The notes: a model not told the origin generated them from the sequence alone. Shown: positions 20,271 to 30,296, counted from the stretch's first letter. The stretch is 64,000 nt of DNA from Limnohabitans sp. Rim28 (GCF_000293865.2 NZ_ALKN02000005.1:172334-236333), one strand, 5' to 3'. Translations and numbers: made by a program.

Positions 20271-21872
20271 ATGCAAACAGGCGATACAGCCGCCACGCCC
20301 CAGCGCATTGGCGTGCCCAAAGAGGTTTTTCCTGGCGAAAAACGGGTGGCCACAGTCCCCGATGCGGTGACCAAGTTGGTCAAATTGGGCTTTGCCGTGG
20401 TGGTTGAGCAGGGCGCGGGCGATCTCGCAGACCTCTCGGATGCGGCTTACGTCGATGCCGGTGCCACCATTGCGCCCAACGCTGCAGCGCTGTGGAGCGG
20501 GAGCGACATTGTCTTCAAAGTGCGCGCCCCCACACCCGACGAAGTGGCGCTGATGCACGAAGGCCAGACGCTGATCGGCTTTTTGTGGCCCGCCCAAAAC
20601 CCCGATTTGATGCAGCAGCTGGCGGCCAAAAAGGTCACGGCCTTGTCCATTGACGCTTTGCCCCGCACCTTGAGTCGCGCCCAGAAGATGGACGCGCTGA
20701 CCTCCATGGCCGGTGTCAGCGGTTACCGGGCGGTGGTCGAGTCGGCCAACGCCTTTGGCCGTTTCTTCAACGGCCAGATCACGGCTGCGGGCAAAGTGCC
20801 CCCCGCCAAAGTGTTCATCGCCGGTGCCGGTGTGGCCGGTTTGGCCGCGATTGGCGCGGCCGCCAGCCTGGGCGCCATCGTGCGCGCCAACGACACCCGC
20901 GCCGAAGTGGCCGACCAGGTCGTGTCGCTGGGCGGTGAGTTCGTCAAGGTGGACTACGAAGAAGAAGGCTCGGGCGGTGGCGGTTACGCCAAGGTCATGA
21001 GCGAAGGCTTTCAGGCCGCGCAGCGTGAGATGTACGCCAAGCAAGCCAAAGAGTGCGACATCATCATCACCACCGCGCTGATTCCCGGCAAACCTGCGCC
21101 TAAGCTGATCACCGCCGAGATGGTGCAAAGCATGAAGCCGGGCAGCGTGATCGTGGACATGGCCGCCGAGCAAGGCGGCAACTGCGAGCTGACCGAACCT
21201 GGCAAGGCCGTGGTCAAGCATGGCGTGACCATCGTCGGTTACACCGACTTGGCTTCACGCATGGCACGCCAGTCGTCCACGCTGTACGGCACCAACTTGT
21301 TCCGCTTGACCGAAGAGCTGTGCAAGACCAAGGACGGCGTGATCAACGTCAACATGGAAGACGACGCGATCCGGGGCCTGACGGTCATCAAAAATGGCGA
21401 GATCACCTGGCCTGCGCCGCCCTTGGCCGCTGCGCCCAAGCCGGCCGCTAAACCCGCTGCCGCGCCTGCTGCCAAAAAAGGCCACGGCCACGGCGAGCCT
21501 TCGGGGCCCATGCCGGTGGGTCAGTTGCTCATCGTTTCAGCGGTCGCCGCTGTGCTGCTGGTGCTGGTGGGTGCGTATGCGCCAGCCGCTTTCCTGTCGC
21601 ACTTCACGGTGTTTGTGTTGGCCTGCTTTGTGGGCTACATGGTGGTTTGGAACGTCAAGCCCGCGCTGCACACCCCGCTCATGAGCGTCACCAACGCGAT
21701 CAGCTCCATCATCGCCATTGGCGCGCTGGTGCAGATTTCACCTTTGGCTGCGGCTGGGCGCCCCAACACGCTGATCGCCATCTTGGCCTCTTTGGCGCTG
21801 GTTCTGACGGCCATCAACATGTTTGGCGGCTTTGCCGTCACCCAGCGCATGCTGGCCATGTTCCGAAAGTAA
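20271..21872 (+). CDS. pntA: PntA, NAD(P) transhydrogenase alpha subunit
   Basis: 533 residues, an undivided alpha subunit as in E. coli. The N-terminal NAD(H)-binding domain I (residues 1-380) carries [19 protein letters not shown], and an Ala/Pro/His-rich linker (about 385-410) leads to a domain with four membrane helices (about 417-530). The PntAB complex uses the proton gradient to make NADPH from NADH and NADP+. GGAG precedes the ATG. pntB follows after 54 bases that contain a palindrome. Confidence 0.97.
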   Translation: MQTGDTAATPQRIGVPKEVFPGEKRVATVPDAVTKLVKLGFAVVVEQGAGDLADLSDAAYVDAGATIAPNAAALWSGSDIVFKVRAPTPDEVALMHEGQTLIGFLWPAQNPDLMQQLAAKKVTALSIDALPRTLSRAQKMDALTSMAGVSGYRAVVESANAFGRFFNGQITAAGKVPPAKVFIAGAGVAGLAAIGAAASLGAIVRANDTRAEVADQVVSLGGEFVKVDYEEEGSGGGGYAKVMSEGFQAAQREMYAKQAKECDIIITTALIPGKPAPKLITAEMVQSMKPGSVIVDMAAEQGGNCELTEPGKAVVKHGVTIVGYTDLASRMARQSSTLYGTNLFRLTEELCKTKDGVINVNMEDDAIRGLTVIKNGEITWPAPPLAAAPKPAAKPAAAPAAKKGHGHGEPSGPMPVGQLLIVSAVAAVLLVLVGAYAPAAFLSHFTVFVLACFVGYMVVWNVKPALHTPLMSVTNAISSIIAIGALVQISPLAAAGRPNTLIAILASLALVLTAINMFGGFAVTQRMLAMFRK

Positions 21873-21878
21873 AAAAAT

Positions 21879-21908
21879 TTGGGGACAGATCTTTAGCGCT
21901 GTCCCCAA
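21879..21908. repeat. REP-like palindrome between pntA and pntB
   Basis: TTGGGGACAG (21879-21888) and CTGTCCCCAA (21899-21908) form a perfect ten-pair stem with a ten-base loop, preceded by seven As. It fills most of the pntA-pntB gap. GGGGACAG/CTGTCCCC arms resemble REP-type palindromes linked to Y1 transposases, from memory; no such transposase is in the window. Confidence 0.75.
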
Positions 21909-21926
21909 CTGATTAAAGAGACACTC

Positions 21927-23345
21927 ATGAACTCAAGTCTGGCCACGGTCGCCTACATCGGCGCGACCATTCTCTTCATCCTCAGCCTGGGCGGTTTGTC
22001 CAACCAGGAAACCGCTCGGCGCGGCAACCTCTACGGCATGATCGGCATGAGCTTGGCCGTGCTGGCCACCATCTTTGGCCCGCAAGTCACGGCCGAGGGC
22101 ATTCCCATGATCGTGGGCTCTGTGCTGGTGGGTGCGCTCATTGGTCTGTACGCTGCACGCAAAGTGCAGATGACCCAAATGCCCGAACTCGTGGCGCTCA
22201 TGCACAGCATGGTCGGCATGGCGGCGGCGTTGGTGGGTTATGCCACTTACGTGGACCCCGAAGCCTCCAAGAATTTGGAAGGCGCGGCGCACGCCATCCA
22301 CGCGGGTGAAATCTACATCGGCATCTTCATCGGCGCGGTGACCTTCTCGGGTTCGGTGGCGGCGTTTGGCAAGTTGTCCGGCCGCATCGGCGGAAGCCCC
22401 TTGTTGCTGCCCGCTCGCCACTGGCTCAACCTGGTGGGTTTGATCGCGGTGGTTTATTTTGGTCGTGAGTTCATGAACGCCCAAACGGTGGAAGAAGGCA
22501 TGGTGCCTTTGTTCATCATGACGGCGATCGCCTTGCTGTTTGGCATTCACATGGTCATGGCCATTGGCGGCGCGGACATGCCGGTGGTGGTGTCCATGCT
22601 CAACAGCTACTCGGGTTGGGCCGCAGCGGCCACCGGTTTCATGCTGAGCAATGACTTGCTGATCGTGATCGGTGCCTTGGTGGGCTCGAGCGGCGCGATT
22701 TTGTCCTACATCATGTGCAACGCCATGAACCGAAGCTTCATCAGCGTGATTGCGGGTGGCTTTGGTACCACGGCTGCAGCACCCAAAGCCGCTGGTGAAG
22801 CGTCTGAGCCTGTGGGTGAAGTCAGCCCGATCTTGGCGGCCGAAACCGCCGAGATGCTGCGTGATGCCAAGAACGTGATCATCGTCCCCGGTTACGGCAT
22901 GGCGGTGGCGCAGGCCCAGCACACGGTGTTTGAAATCACCAAGCAACTGCGCGAAAAAGGTGTCAACGTGCGCTTTGGCATCCACCCGGTGGCAGGCCGC
23001 ATGCCCGGGCACATGAACGTGTTGTTGGCCGAAGCCAAAGTGCCCTATGACATCGTGTTTGAGATGGATGAGCTCAATGATGATTTTCCGGACACCGACG
23101 TGGCCATCGTGATTGGTGCCAACGACATCGTGAACCCGGCTGCGCAAGACGACCCCACCAGCCCGATTGCAGGCATGCCGGTGCTCGAAGTCTGGAAGGC
23201 CCGCACCAGCATCGTGATGAAGCGTTCCATGGCCAGCGGTTATGCCGGTGTGGACAACCCTTTGTTTTACAAAGAGAACAACCGCATGTTGTTTGGCGAT
23301 GCCAAGAAAATGCTGGACGAGGTGTTGATGGCCCTGAAGACCTGA
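21927..23345 (+). CDS. pntB: PntB, NAD(P) transhydrogenase beta subunit
   Basis: 472 residues. The N-terminal two-thirds is membrane domain II (about nine helices), and the C-terminal domain III binds NADP(H), seen in the [31 protein letters not shown] and [12 protein letters not shown] segments. It forms the proton channel and NADP site of the transhydrogenase with PntA. A weak ribosome binding site (AAAGAG) is seen. The gene ends before a strong terminator. Confidence 0.97.
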   Translation: MNSSLATVAYIGATILFILSLGGLSNQETARRGNLYGMIGMSLAVLATIFGPQVTAEGIPMIVGSVLVGALIGLYAARKVQMTQMPELVALMHSMVGMAAALVGYATYVDPEASKNLEGAAHAIHAGEIYIGIFIGAVTFSGSVAAFGKLSGRIGGSPLLLPARHWLNLVGLIAVVYFGREFMNAQTVEEGMVPLFIMTAIALLFGIHMVMAIGGADMPVVVSMLNSYSGWAAAATGFMLSNDLLIVIGALVGSSGAILSYIMCNAMNRSFISVIAGGFGTTAAAPKAAGEASEPVGEVSPILAAETAEMLRDAKNVIIVPGYGMAVAQAQHTVFEITKQLREKGVNVRFGIHPVAGRMPGHMNVLLAEAKVPYDIVFEMDELNDDFPDTDVAIVIGANDIVNPAAQDDPTSPIAGMPVLEVWKARTSIVMKRSMASGYAGVDNPLFYKENNRMLFGDAKKMLDEVLMALKT

Positions 23346-23371
23346 CAAGCTTCTTTGTCGTTGCCATGACA

Positions 23372-23410
23372 AAAGGGAGATGAACAGTGTTCATCTCCCT
23401 TTCATTTTTT
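23372..23410 (+). terminator. Strong intrinsic terminator of pntAB
   Basis: AAAGGGAGATGAAC (23372-23385) pairs perfectly with GTTCATCTCCCTTT (23389-23402), a 14-pair stem with a three-base loop, followed by a run of Ts (23405-23410). Confidence 0.93.
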
Positions 23411-23484
23411 GGGCGTAAACCCCGATGTTTTTCAGTCAGTTCGCTGTCAGATATCAGGTAGACTGAATTTCAGGAGACTACGAC

Positions 23485-25164
23485 ATGTTGAACCCCGTTT
23501 GGTTGAAAAGTTACCCCGAAGGCATCCCCGCTGAGATTGCGCCAGACCCCTACAGCTCCTTGGTCGGTTTGCTCGAAGACAGTTTTGCCAAATACGCCGA
23601 CCGTTGTGCTTACAGCTTCATGGGCAAGGACATCAGTTTTGCCCAAACCAACGAGGAAAGCCTGGCCATGGCTGCGTACTTGCAGTCTTTGGGATTGGTT
23701 CAAGGCGACCGCGTCGCCATCATGATGCCCAACGTGCCGCAGTACCCTGTGGCCGTAGCAGCCATCTTGCGTGCCGGTTTTGTGGTGGTCAACGTCAACC
23801 CTTTGTACACCGCGCGTGAGTTGGAACACCAACTCAAGGACTCGGGTGCCAAAGCGATCGTGATCATCGAGAACTTTGCCGCGACGCTTGAAAAATGCAT
23901 CGCTCAAACACCTGTCCAGCATGTGGTCGTGGCTGCGATGGGCGACCGTTTGGGTGTGCTCAAAGGCAGTTTGGTCAACTACGTGGTGCGCAACGTTAAA
24001 AAAATGGTGCCTGTTTTTCACCTGCCTCAAGCGGTCAGGTTCAATGATGCGCTGAGCAAAGGTCGACAGCTGGCTTTTCGAAAGCCCGAGTTAACGGCCG
24101 ACGACATCGCCGTGCTGCAATACACCGGTGGCACCACCGGGGTGTCCAAGGGCGCCGTTCTTTTGCACCGCAACGTGATCGCCAATGTGTTGCAGTCTGA
24201 GGCTTGGAACGCACCGGTCATGAAGCGCATCCCGGCGGGGGAGCAACCCACGTCGGTGTGTGCATTGCCGCTGTACCACATCTTCGCCTTCACGGTGAAC
24301 ATGATGTTGGGACTGCGCATGGGGGGGAAAACCATCTTGATTCCCAATCCCCGTGATTTACCTGCCGTTCTTAAAGAGTTGTCCAAGCACACGTTTCACA
24401 GCTTTCCAGCCGTCAATACCCTGTTCAATGGCTTGGCCAATCACCCCGATTTCGGCACGGTGAACTGGTCCAATCTCAAGGTGTCTTTGGGCGGTGGTAC
24501 CGCGGTGACGCCCAATGTGGCCCAACTTTGGTTGGAGAAAACCGGGTGTCCGATTTGTGAAGGCTACGGCTTGTCTGAAACCAGTCCGTCCGCCAGTTGC
24601 AACCCAACCACCAGCACTGAATTCACGGGGACCATTGGCGTGCCTTTGCCCAGCACCTGGATGAAATTGCTGGACGACGATGGACACGAGGTGACCGAGC
24701 CCGGACAACCCGGGGAAATCGCCATCAAGGGGCCGCAGGTCATGGCGGGTTACTGGCAGCGGCCCGATGAAACGGCCAAAGTCATGACTGCCGATGGTTT
24801 CTTCAAATCGGGTGATGTGGGGACTTTGGATGCGCGGGGTTTCTTCAAGATCATTGACCGCAAAAAGGACATGATTTTGGTCAGTGGCTTCAATGTCTAT
24901 CCCAATGAGGTGGAAGAGGTGGCTTCAACTTGCCCGGGCGTGCTCGAGTGCGCGGCCATTGGTGTGCCTGATGAAAAAACGGGCGAGAGCGTCAAGTTGG
25001 TGGTGGTCAAAAAAGACCCGGCTTTGACAGAAGCCAGGATCATGGCCCACTGCCGCGAGCACATGACCGCTTACAAGCAACCCAGGGTGATCGAGTTCCG
25101 AACCGAGTTGCCCAAAACCCCGGTGGGTAAGATTTTGCGGCGTGAGCTGCGCAGTCCGGGTTGA
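23485..25164 (+). CDS. fadD: Long-chain fatty acid-CoA ligase
   Basis: A 559-residue AMP-forming acyl-CoA synthetase of FadD length. The adenylate motif YTGGTTGVSKGAVL is in the middle, GYGLSETSP in the A-domain core, and the C-terminal DRKKDMILVSGFNVYPNEVE with a final PKTPVGKILRRELR supplies the hinge and catalytic Lys. It activates long-chain fatty acids for beta-oxidation at the inner membrane. CAGGAG precedes the ATG. The next gene follows on the same strand after 32 bases. Confidence 0.93.
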   Translation: MLNPVWLKSYPEGIPAEIAPDPYSSLVGLLEDSFAKYADRCAYSFMGKDISFAQTNEESLAMAAYLQSLGLVQGDRVAIMMPNVPQYPVAVAAILRAGFVVVNVNPLYTARELEHQLKDSGAKAIVIIENFAATLEKCIAQTPVQHVVVAAMGDRLGVLKGSLVNYVVRNVKKMVPVFHLPQAVRFNDALSKGRQLAFRKPELTADDIAVLQYTGGTTGVSKGAVLLHRNVIANVLQSEAWNAPVMKRIPAGEQPTSVCALPLYHIFAFTVNMMLGLRMGGKTILIPNPRDLPAVLKELSKHTFHSFPAVNTLFNGLANHPDFGTVNWSNLKVSLGGGTAVTPNVAQLWLEKTGCPICEGYGLSETSPSASCNPTTSTEFTGTIGVPLPSTWMKLLDDDGHEVTEPGQPGEIAIKGPQVMAGYWQRPDETAKVMTADGFFKSGDVGTLDARGFFKIIDRKKDMILVSGFNVYPNEVEEVASTCPGVLECAAIGVPDEKTGESVKLVVVKKDPALTEARIMAHCREHMTAYKQPRVIEFRTELPKTPVGKILRRELRSPG

Positions 25165-25196
25165 TGGCCTGGCGCAGGCTGAATCGGGTTTGAAGG

Positions 25197-25973
25197 ATGG
25201 CGACGATCGGCATCATGAGTGCCATGCACGAGGAATTGTCGGCTGTATTGGCTGAAATGGCAGACCAGCAGTGTGTCACTGTCGCAGGCAGGGATTTCTG
25301 GGTTGGCCATTGGCAAGGCCATTCGGTGGTGGCGGTGTTGTCCCGCATTGGCAAAGTGGCAGCAGCGACAACCGCCAGCATCTTGCTCGACCGCTTTCAG
25401 GTGAGCAGCTTGATTTTCACCGGGGTGGCCGGCGGCTTGGCGCCTGAAGTTCGCGTTGGCGATGTGGTGGTGGCCCAAGGCTTTATCCAGCATGACATGG
25501 ATGCCTCCCCTTTGTGCCCAAGGTATGAAGTGCCTTTTTATGGGCGTGCGTGCTTCGATGCGGACGCCAATTTGTCCGCGCAATTGGCACAGGCCAGCGC
25601 CCAGATTTTGGCCTGCGCCCCTGAACATTTTGGGCATGAGGCCATGGGCCAATTCAAGGTGTTGTCGCCCCGGGTGCACCAAGGTTTGTTGATCAGTGGC
25701 GACCGATTTGTGTCGACCTCTGCTGAAAGTCAGGTGTTGTCCCAGGCGTTTCCATCCGCCTTGGCTGTTGAGATGGAGGGCGCCGCAGTCGCCCAAGTCT
25801 GTTGGGATTACAAAGCCGCTTTTGCAGCGGTGCGCACGGTGTCCGATCGCGCCGATGACGCAGCGCACACGGATTTCCAAAGCTTCGTGAGCGGTGTCGC
25901 CAGCCGCTACAGTTTGGCAATTTTGTCCTGTTGGCTGAAAGACTTGCCAACCGAAGGCCTCGGCATCACTTGA
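25197..25973 (+). CDS. mtnN: 5'-methylthioadenosine/S-adenosylhomocysteine nucleosidase
   Basis: A 258-residue nucleosidase of the PNP/UDP family. The start IGIMSAMHEEL, FTGVAGGL, EMEGAAVAQVC and RTVSDRAD motifs give the substrate-binding Glu and catalytic Asp. It cleaves adenine from MTA and SAH, recycling methionine and removing a methylation inhibitor. Its stop overlaps corA, on the other strand, by eight bases. Confidence 0.9.
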   Translation: MATIGIMSAMHEELSAVLAEMADQQCVTVAGRDFWVGHWQGHSVVAVLSRIGKVAAATTASILLDRFQVSSLIFTGVAGGLAPEVRVGDVVVAQGFIQHDMDASPLCPRYEVPFYGRACFDADANLSAQLAQASAQILACAPEHFGHEAMGQFKVLSPRVHQGLLISGDRFVSTSAESQVLSQAFPSALAVEMEGAAVAQVCWDYKAAFAAVRTVSDRADDAAHTDFQSFVSGVASRYSLAILSCWLKDLPTEGLGIT

Positions 25974-26952
25974 GCCAGCCGCGGCGGCGGAAGTACCACA
26001 TGGGCACCACAGCGCTGGCCACCATCAGGGTCAGGGCAAATGGGTAACCCCACTTTTGCGACAGTTCGGGCATGTACTGGAAATTCATGCCGTACAAGCT
26101 GGCGATCAAAGTGGGAGGCAGCAAAGCCACGCTGGCCACCGAGAAGATTTTGATGATCTTGTTCTGGTTGATGTTGATGAAACCCACAGTGGCATCCATC
26201 AAGAAGTTGATCTTGTCAAACAAGAATTCGGTGTGTGAGTCCAGTGAGTCGATGTCTCGCAAAATCTGACGTGCTTCTTCAAATTGCTCGGCATTGAGCA
26301 TTTTGGAGCGCATCATGAAGCTGACGGCGCGTCGGGTGTCCATGGCGTTGCGGCGGATCCGTCCGTTCAAGTCTTCTTGCCTGGCAATGGCACCCAGCAC
26401 TTCACCCGCCATGGCGTCGGTCACGTCCCCTGAAAGCACTTTTTTGCCAGCGCTTTCCAGTTGGTCGTAAATGCCTTCCAGTGTGTCGGCCGAATACTCG
26501 GCATCGGCATCAAACAGCTTGAGCAGCACATCTTTGGCGTCTTCGATCAAGCCTGGGGCTCGGCGGGCGCGCATGCGCAACAGGCGAAACACCGGGACGT
26601 CTTCGTCGTGGATGGAAAACAGCACTCCTTGACTTTTCAGTTCGACGTTGTGTTGGTTCAAGATGAAAGCGCAACGGACCGTGCTGGGCTGCTCTTCGTT
26701 GGCGACCAAAAAGTCGGAGCGGATGTGCAGCTCGCCATTGTCTTCTTCGTAAAAGCGGGCGGATTCTTCGATGTCCTCGTCCATCGCATCTTCCGGGATG
26801 GACAGGCCAAAGTACTGTTTGATCCAGCGTTTTTCTTCCAGAGTGGGCGACTCCAAGTCGACCCAGATGGGTTGAAAGCGGGAGAGTTCTTCCAGCGACT
26901 CGATCTCTTCCTGAAAGAGGCGGCCGTTGACAAGGGTAAAAATGTTGAGCAT
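25966..26952 (-). CDS. corA: CorA magnesium/cobalt transporter
   Basis: 328 residues. A large cytoplasmic domain is followed by two membrane helices at the C-terminus. The YGMNF selectivity motif lies between them, and a basic tail (RRRGWLK) ends the protein, as in CorA pentamers. Its upstream region carries a long inverted repeat at 27013-27055. It is downstream of the patatin gene on the same strand, separated by 155 bases. Confidence 0.95.
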   Translation of the reverse strand: MLNIFTLVNGRLFQEEIESLEELSRFQPIWVDLESPTLEEKRWIKQYFGLSIPEDAMDEDIEESARFYEEDNGELHIRSDFLVANEEQPSTVRCAFILNQHNVELKSQGVLFSIHDEDVPVFRLLRMRARRAPGLIEDAKDVLLKLFDADAEYSADTLEGIYDQLESAGKKVLSGDVTDAMAGEVLGAIARQEDLNGRIRRNAMDTRRAVSFMMRSKMLNAEQFEEARQILRDIDSLDSHTEFLFDKINFLMDATVGFININQNKIIKIFSVASVALLPPTLIASLYGMNFQYMPELSQKWGYPFALTLMVASAVVPMWYFRRRGWLK

Positions 26953-27012
26953 GGCGAATCCAAAAAATGGCCAGTTGCCAAAAGTTCAAAGGGGCGGCGA
27001 AGGGTTCTTGGC

Positions 27013-27055
27013 AGCTTTCGAACGATGGGCAGGGTGCTCAGCGCGTTCGAAAGCT
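27013..27055. repeat. Perfect 11-base inverted repeat upstream of corA
   Basis: AGCTTTCGAAC (27013-27023) and GTTCGAAAGCT (27045-27055) are perfectly inverted with a 21-base spacer, 60-103 bases before the corA start. It could be an operator or a leader hairpin. No T-tract lies at the end nearer corA. Confidence 0.6.
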
Positions 27056-27107
27056 ACCAACTCGGGGTAGTTTCCACAGCTATGTGTCTCCAGAATGAAT
27101 GTTGGGA

Positions 27108-28331
27108 TTATCGCACCTGACAAGTTGATCGGGTGCTCAGGAAATCAAGGATCTCCGCTGACCTGGCGGCCACATCCGCTTGCCCCAAGGCCAACAAGGC
27201 CCTGATGAACCCCGGCTCAAACAGCAAATAACTGGCCAAAGCCGCCCCGCTGCCTTGCAAGGCACCCAAGCCCTCGAGGACCCGCAAGATGGGCAATGGC
27301 AGTGTGTGCACATGAGCCTGAGCTAACGCGTCCAGAGAGGCGCTGGGTTGGAGTGTGAGCACCTCAACCGAACGAAATGGCAACTCGGCGCGCACCGATT
27401 CAGGCAGCTTGCGCAAGGATTGGTTGATGCGGCTGATTTGCTCCACGTCGGCTTCCAGGGTGTCATGGAAGACGCTGGCCATCGCATGTCCTGCGATCGT
27501 GCCCAAAGAGGGTCGACCGTTGGTGCGAAGGGGGGTGCCCAAGCCGGCCCGCTGAGGTTGGCTCACGCCGATGGCCAAAATGCGATCGGCACCCAGCTGC
27601 ACGGCAGCCGACAGGGGAGATATTTGCCGCATCGAACCATCGCCAAAAAACTCCATGCCACCGTCGACCCACAGCGGTGTGGCCGGGAAGATGAAGGGAA
27701 TGGCGCTTGACGCCATCAGGTGCTCGATCGTGATGGGTTGTTGTTCGGCGCGACGGCCGGGACGGCTCCAAGGAATCGGTAAGCCGTCCTGGGTTTGGCA
27801 AAAAGTCCAGTGCACACCACTGGAGTAACTGGAGGCGGTCACTGCCAAAGCGTGTAACACCCCTTTTTGCAGTGCCGTGTCGATGCGGCTCAGTTCGATC
27901 GCTTTGTGCAAAGTGTTGACCAAGGCCAAGCTGTCCATGGCTGCAGCTTGTTGGCGAGCCGATAAGACCAAACCCAAGGCTGTGGCCCAGCGGCTAAAGC
28001 GCGCCAGGGGTGTCTGAGGCAGGTGATACACCGCATCGGTGCGGATGCCCTGCCAAAACTCGGCCAGATCGTCGAGTGCGCCCAACCCTTCCATGGCCCG
28101 ACTGGCCAAAAATGTGGCATTCAGAGCGCCAGCAGAAGTGCCTGTGAGCACTTGAAACGGAAAACAAGCCGCCGCTTGTGAAGCCCCCAGCAGTCGACCT
28201 ATCGCCTGTAGAGCGCCCGCTTGGTAGGCCGTGCGCGCGCCGCCGCCCATCAAGACCAACCCAGTCAAGCGGGGTTTTGTGGTGATCGGGGTGCTGGCCA
28301 AAGCTGCGCCTTTCAGGGTGTCGATGTACAT
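27108..28331 (-). CDS. Patatin-like phospholipase
   Basis: A 407-residue cytoplasmic or peripheral lipase. The oxyanion loop GGGARTAYQAG (residues 29-39), the nucleophile elbow GTSAG with Ser66, and the DGG motif with the catalytic Asp form the patatin catalytic dyad. A C-terminal extension of unknown role (about residues 300-407) is longer than the minimal fold. Divergent from the MFS gene at 28392 across 60 bases. Confidence 0.9.
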   Translation of the reverse strand: MYIDTLKGAALASTPITTKPRLTGLVLMGGGARTAYQAGALQAIGRLLGASQAAACFPFQVLTGTSAGALNATFLASRAMEGLGALDDLAEFWQGIRTDAVYHLPQTPLARFSRWATALGLVLSARQQAAAMDSLALVNTLHKAIELSRIDTALQKGVLHALAVTASSYSSGVHWTFCQTQDGLPIPWSRPGRRAEQQPITIEHLMASSAIPFIFPATPLWVDGGMEFFGDGSMRQISPLSAAVQLGADRILAIGVSQPQRAGLGTPLRTNGRPSLGTIAGHAMASVFHDTLEADVEQISRINQSLRKLPESVRAELPFRSVEVLTLQPSASLDALAQAHVHTLPLPILRVLEGLGALQGSGAALASYLLFEPGFIRALLALGQADVAARSAEILDFLSTRSTCQVR

Positions 28332-28391
28332 GGTGTTCCAGGGGGCAGGCCGCGGGTGTTAGATTCTCCGTCAACGCGAAGGCATTGTTTC

Positions 28392-29603
28392 ATGATCCCC
28401 CACTTGACCCCACGGCGTGAGCGCTGGCTGCTGTTGACCTTGGCGGGCATCCAATTCACGCACATCCTAGATTTCATGATCATGATGCCGCTGGGGCCAC
28501 AGTTCACGGCGCTGTTTGGCATCAGCAACGCCCAGTTCGGCTTGTTGGTTTCGGCTTACACCTTGTCGGCGGGCCTGTCTGGGCTCATGGCGGCCACCTA
28601 CATCGACCGTTTCAGCCGCAAGCAGTTGCTGTTGACCATGTACCCCTTGTTTGGTTTGGCCACTTTGGCTTGTGGCCTGGCGCCCGATTACTTTTGGTTG
28701 ATGGTGGCGCGCATTGCCGCAGGCTTGTTTGGCGGTGTGTTGTCGGCCTTGGCCCAGACCATCGTCGCCGACGTCATTCCGTTTGAGCGCAGGGGCAGGG
28801 CCATGAGCGTGGTCATGACTTCTTTCTCCGTGTCCACGGTGGCGGGTGTGCCGTTGGGTTTGTTTTTGGCAGCGCATTTCAATTGGCATGCGCCTTTCTT
28901 TGGCATTGCCTTGCTGGTGGGCCTGCTGGCATTGGGCGCTTGGCAGACGCTGCCCCGGCTGGACGCGCATTTGCACCACCCTGAGCGTGTGAGTGTGTGG
29001 CGCGGCATTGGCCAAGTGTTGGTGGAGCCCAACCACCTCAAGGCTTTTGGGGTCACTGCGTTGATGATGTTTGCGGGCTTCACCGTCATTCCCTACATCA
29101 CGATCTACCTCCAGTCCAACGCTGGCATGCAAAACGATGAGGTGCCTTGGATCTATTTGTGTGGCGGCCTGACGACCTTGTTGACCGCGCGTTACTTTGG
29201 TCGCTTGACCGATCGGGTTGGCAAGGTCAAGGTGTTTCAGCGCTTGGCTTTGGCGGTGGCTTTTCCCTTGATGGCCACCACGCTGTCGGAGGGCTTGCCC
29301 TTGTGGGGTTTGTTACTGATTTCGACGGGTTTGTTCGCCATGATGAGTGGACGGATGATTCCTGGCATGGCCATGATTTCATCGTCCGTAGAACCACGCC
29401 TGCGCGGGACCTTCATGACGCTCAATTCAGCGGTTCAGTCCGCCGCCATGGGGTTTGCGGCTTTGGTGGGTGGGCTCATCATCGGGCGCGATCCACAAGG
29501 GCACCTCACGCTGTACTGGGTGGCAGGCTTGTTGGGGGTGGTGGCAAGCGGTCTCAGCGCCTGGTTGGCCGGGCGTTTGCGCTTGCATGGCGCGCAGGCT
29601 TGA
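28392..29603 (+). CDS. MFS transporter (DHA1-like)
   Basis: A 403-residue major facilitator permease with about 12 helices. The motif A relative DRFSRKQLLL follows helix 2, and DFMIMMPLGPQF in helix 1 resembles arabinose/drug efflux (AraJ/YdhP-like) members. ATG 28392 is preferred over a far-upstream start that would add unrelated residues and run through the patatin gene. The substrate is unknown. Confidence 0.9.
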   Translation: MIPHLTPRRERWLLLTLAGIQFTHILDFMIMMPLGPQFTALFGISNAQFGLLVSAYTLSAGLSGLMAATYIDRFSRKQLLLTMYPLFGLATLACGLAPDYFWLMVARIAAGLFGGVLSALAQTIVADVIPFERRGRAMSVVMTSFSVSTVAGVPLGLFLAAHFNWHAPFFGIALLVGLLALGAWQTLPRLDAHLHHPERVSVWRGIGQVLVEPNHLKAFGVTALMMFAGFTVIPYITIYLQSNAGMQNDEVPWIYLCGGLTTLLTARYFGRLTDRVGKVKVFQRLALAVAFPLMATTLSEGLPLWGLLLISTGLFAMMSGRMIPGMAMISSSVEPRLRGTFMTLNSAVQSAAMGFAALVGGLIIGRDPQGHLTLYWVAGLLGVVASGLSAWLAGRLRLHGAQA

Positions 29604-29806
29604 GTTGCGGGTGCGGGTGTGGGCACTGCAAGTCGATGGGGGTGACGAAAGAGGCACCACAAAACACCGTCTCAAGTCGAACGATAGCACCGAAATGAAC
29701 CCTTGAGGGCATTGAAAGCAGACTTTTCAGGTTTAGTTGGGGAAGCATTGCTTTTCGGTGGTGCGGAGCGCATAGTGGGGTTGAATCACCTGATAAGTGG
29801 TTTCTG
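29604..29806. other. Non-coding stretch before the hpf-side terminator
   Basis: After the MFS stop, about 200 bases contain no supportable gene and end in an intrinsic terminator placed just before hpf. No clear promoter was found, but a small RNA or a long 3' untranslated region of the MFS gene would fit the layout. A TGGGGAAGCATTGC stretch resembles a sigma-54 site only with wrong spacing. Confidence 0.35.
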
Positions 29807-29830
29807 AGCCCCGCCTCGGTGGGGCTTTTT
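29807..29830 (+). terminator. Intrinsic terminator upstream of hpf
   Basis: AGCCCC (29807-29812) pairs with GGGGCT (29821-29826), with inner C/G pairs possible in the eight-base loop, followed by five Ts. It ends about 28 bases before the hpf start. Confidence 0.85.
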
Positions 29831-29858
29831 CTACCCTGAATCTATGGAGGCGACACTC

Positions 29859-30188
29859 ATGAATTTAATCATCAGCGGACACCATTTGGAAGTGACCCCT
29901 GCCTTGCGCCAGTACGTCACGGGGAAACTCGATCGCATCACCCGACATTTTGACCAAGTGGTGGATGTGAAAGTGCTGCTGACCGTCGAAAAGCAGAAAG
30001 AGAAAGAAAAACGCCAGCGGGCCGAGTGCAACATCCATGTCAAAGGCAGTGACTTGTTTGCCGAGAGCGCTCATGAAGATCTTTACGCGGCAGTGGACGA
30101 TTTGGTGGACAAGCTCGATCGTCAAGTGGTCAAACACAAAGACCGGATCACCGATCACCACCACGCTGCGCCCAAGCGCATGATGTGA
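29859..30188 (+). CDS. hpf: Ribosome hibernation promoting factor
   Basis: 109 residues, the short HPF form. The domain begins [20 protein letters not shown] and continues with a basic, Lys/Glu-rich helix ([11 protein letters not shown]), as in HPF/YfiA proteins that dimerise 70S ribosomes in stationary phase. GGAGG stands nine bases before ATG 29859, which decides against an ATG five codons earlier. ptsN follows, but a terminator separates them. Confidence 0.93.
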   Translation: MNLIISGHHLEVTPALRQYVTGKLDRITRHFDQVVDVKVLLTVEKQKEKEKRQRAECNIHVKGSDLFAESAHEDLYAAVDDLVDKLDRQVVKHKDRITDHHHAAPKRMM

Positions 30189-30205
30189 ACCATCCCTCTT
30201 GGCTC

Positions 30206-30230
30206 AAGGCCGCTGAAAAGCGGCCTTTTT
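30206..30230 (+). terminator. Intrinsic terminator of hpf
   Basis: AAGGCCGCT (30206-30214) and AGCGGCCTT (30219-30227) form a perfect nine-pair stem closed by a GAAA tetraloop, followed by Ts to 30230. Confidence 0.92.
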
Positions 30231-30296
30231 CATGGCCCATGTCGTCTCTAAATGGCAACAAAACTGTAAAAACGGCTTTGGTTCGAAGGCAGGCCA

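Noticed and set aside
29700..29800. Sigma-54 promoter before hpf
   Set aside because: TGG and TTGC elements are one base too close together.
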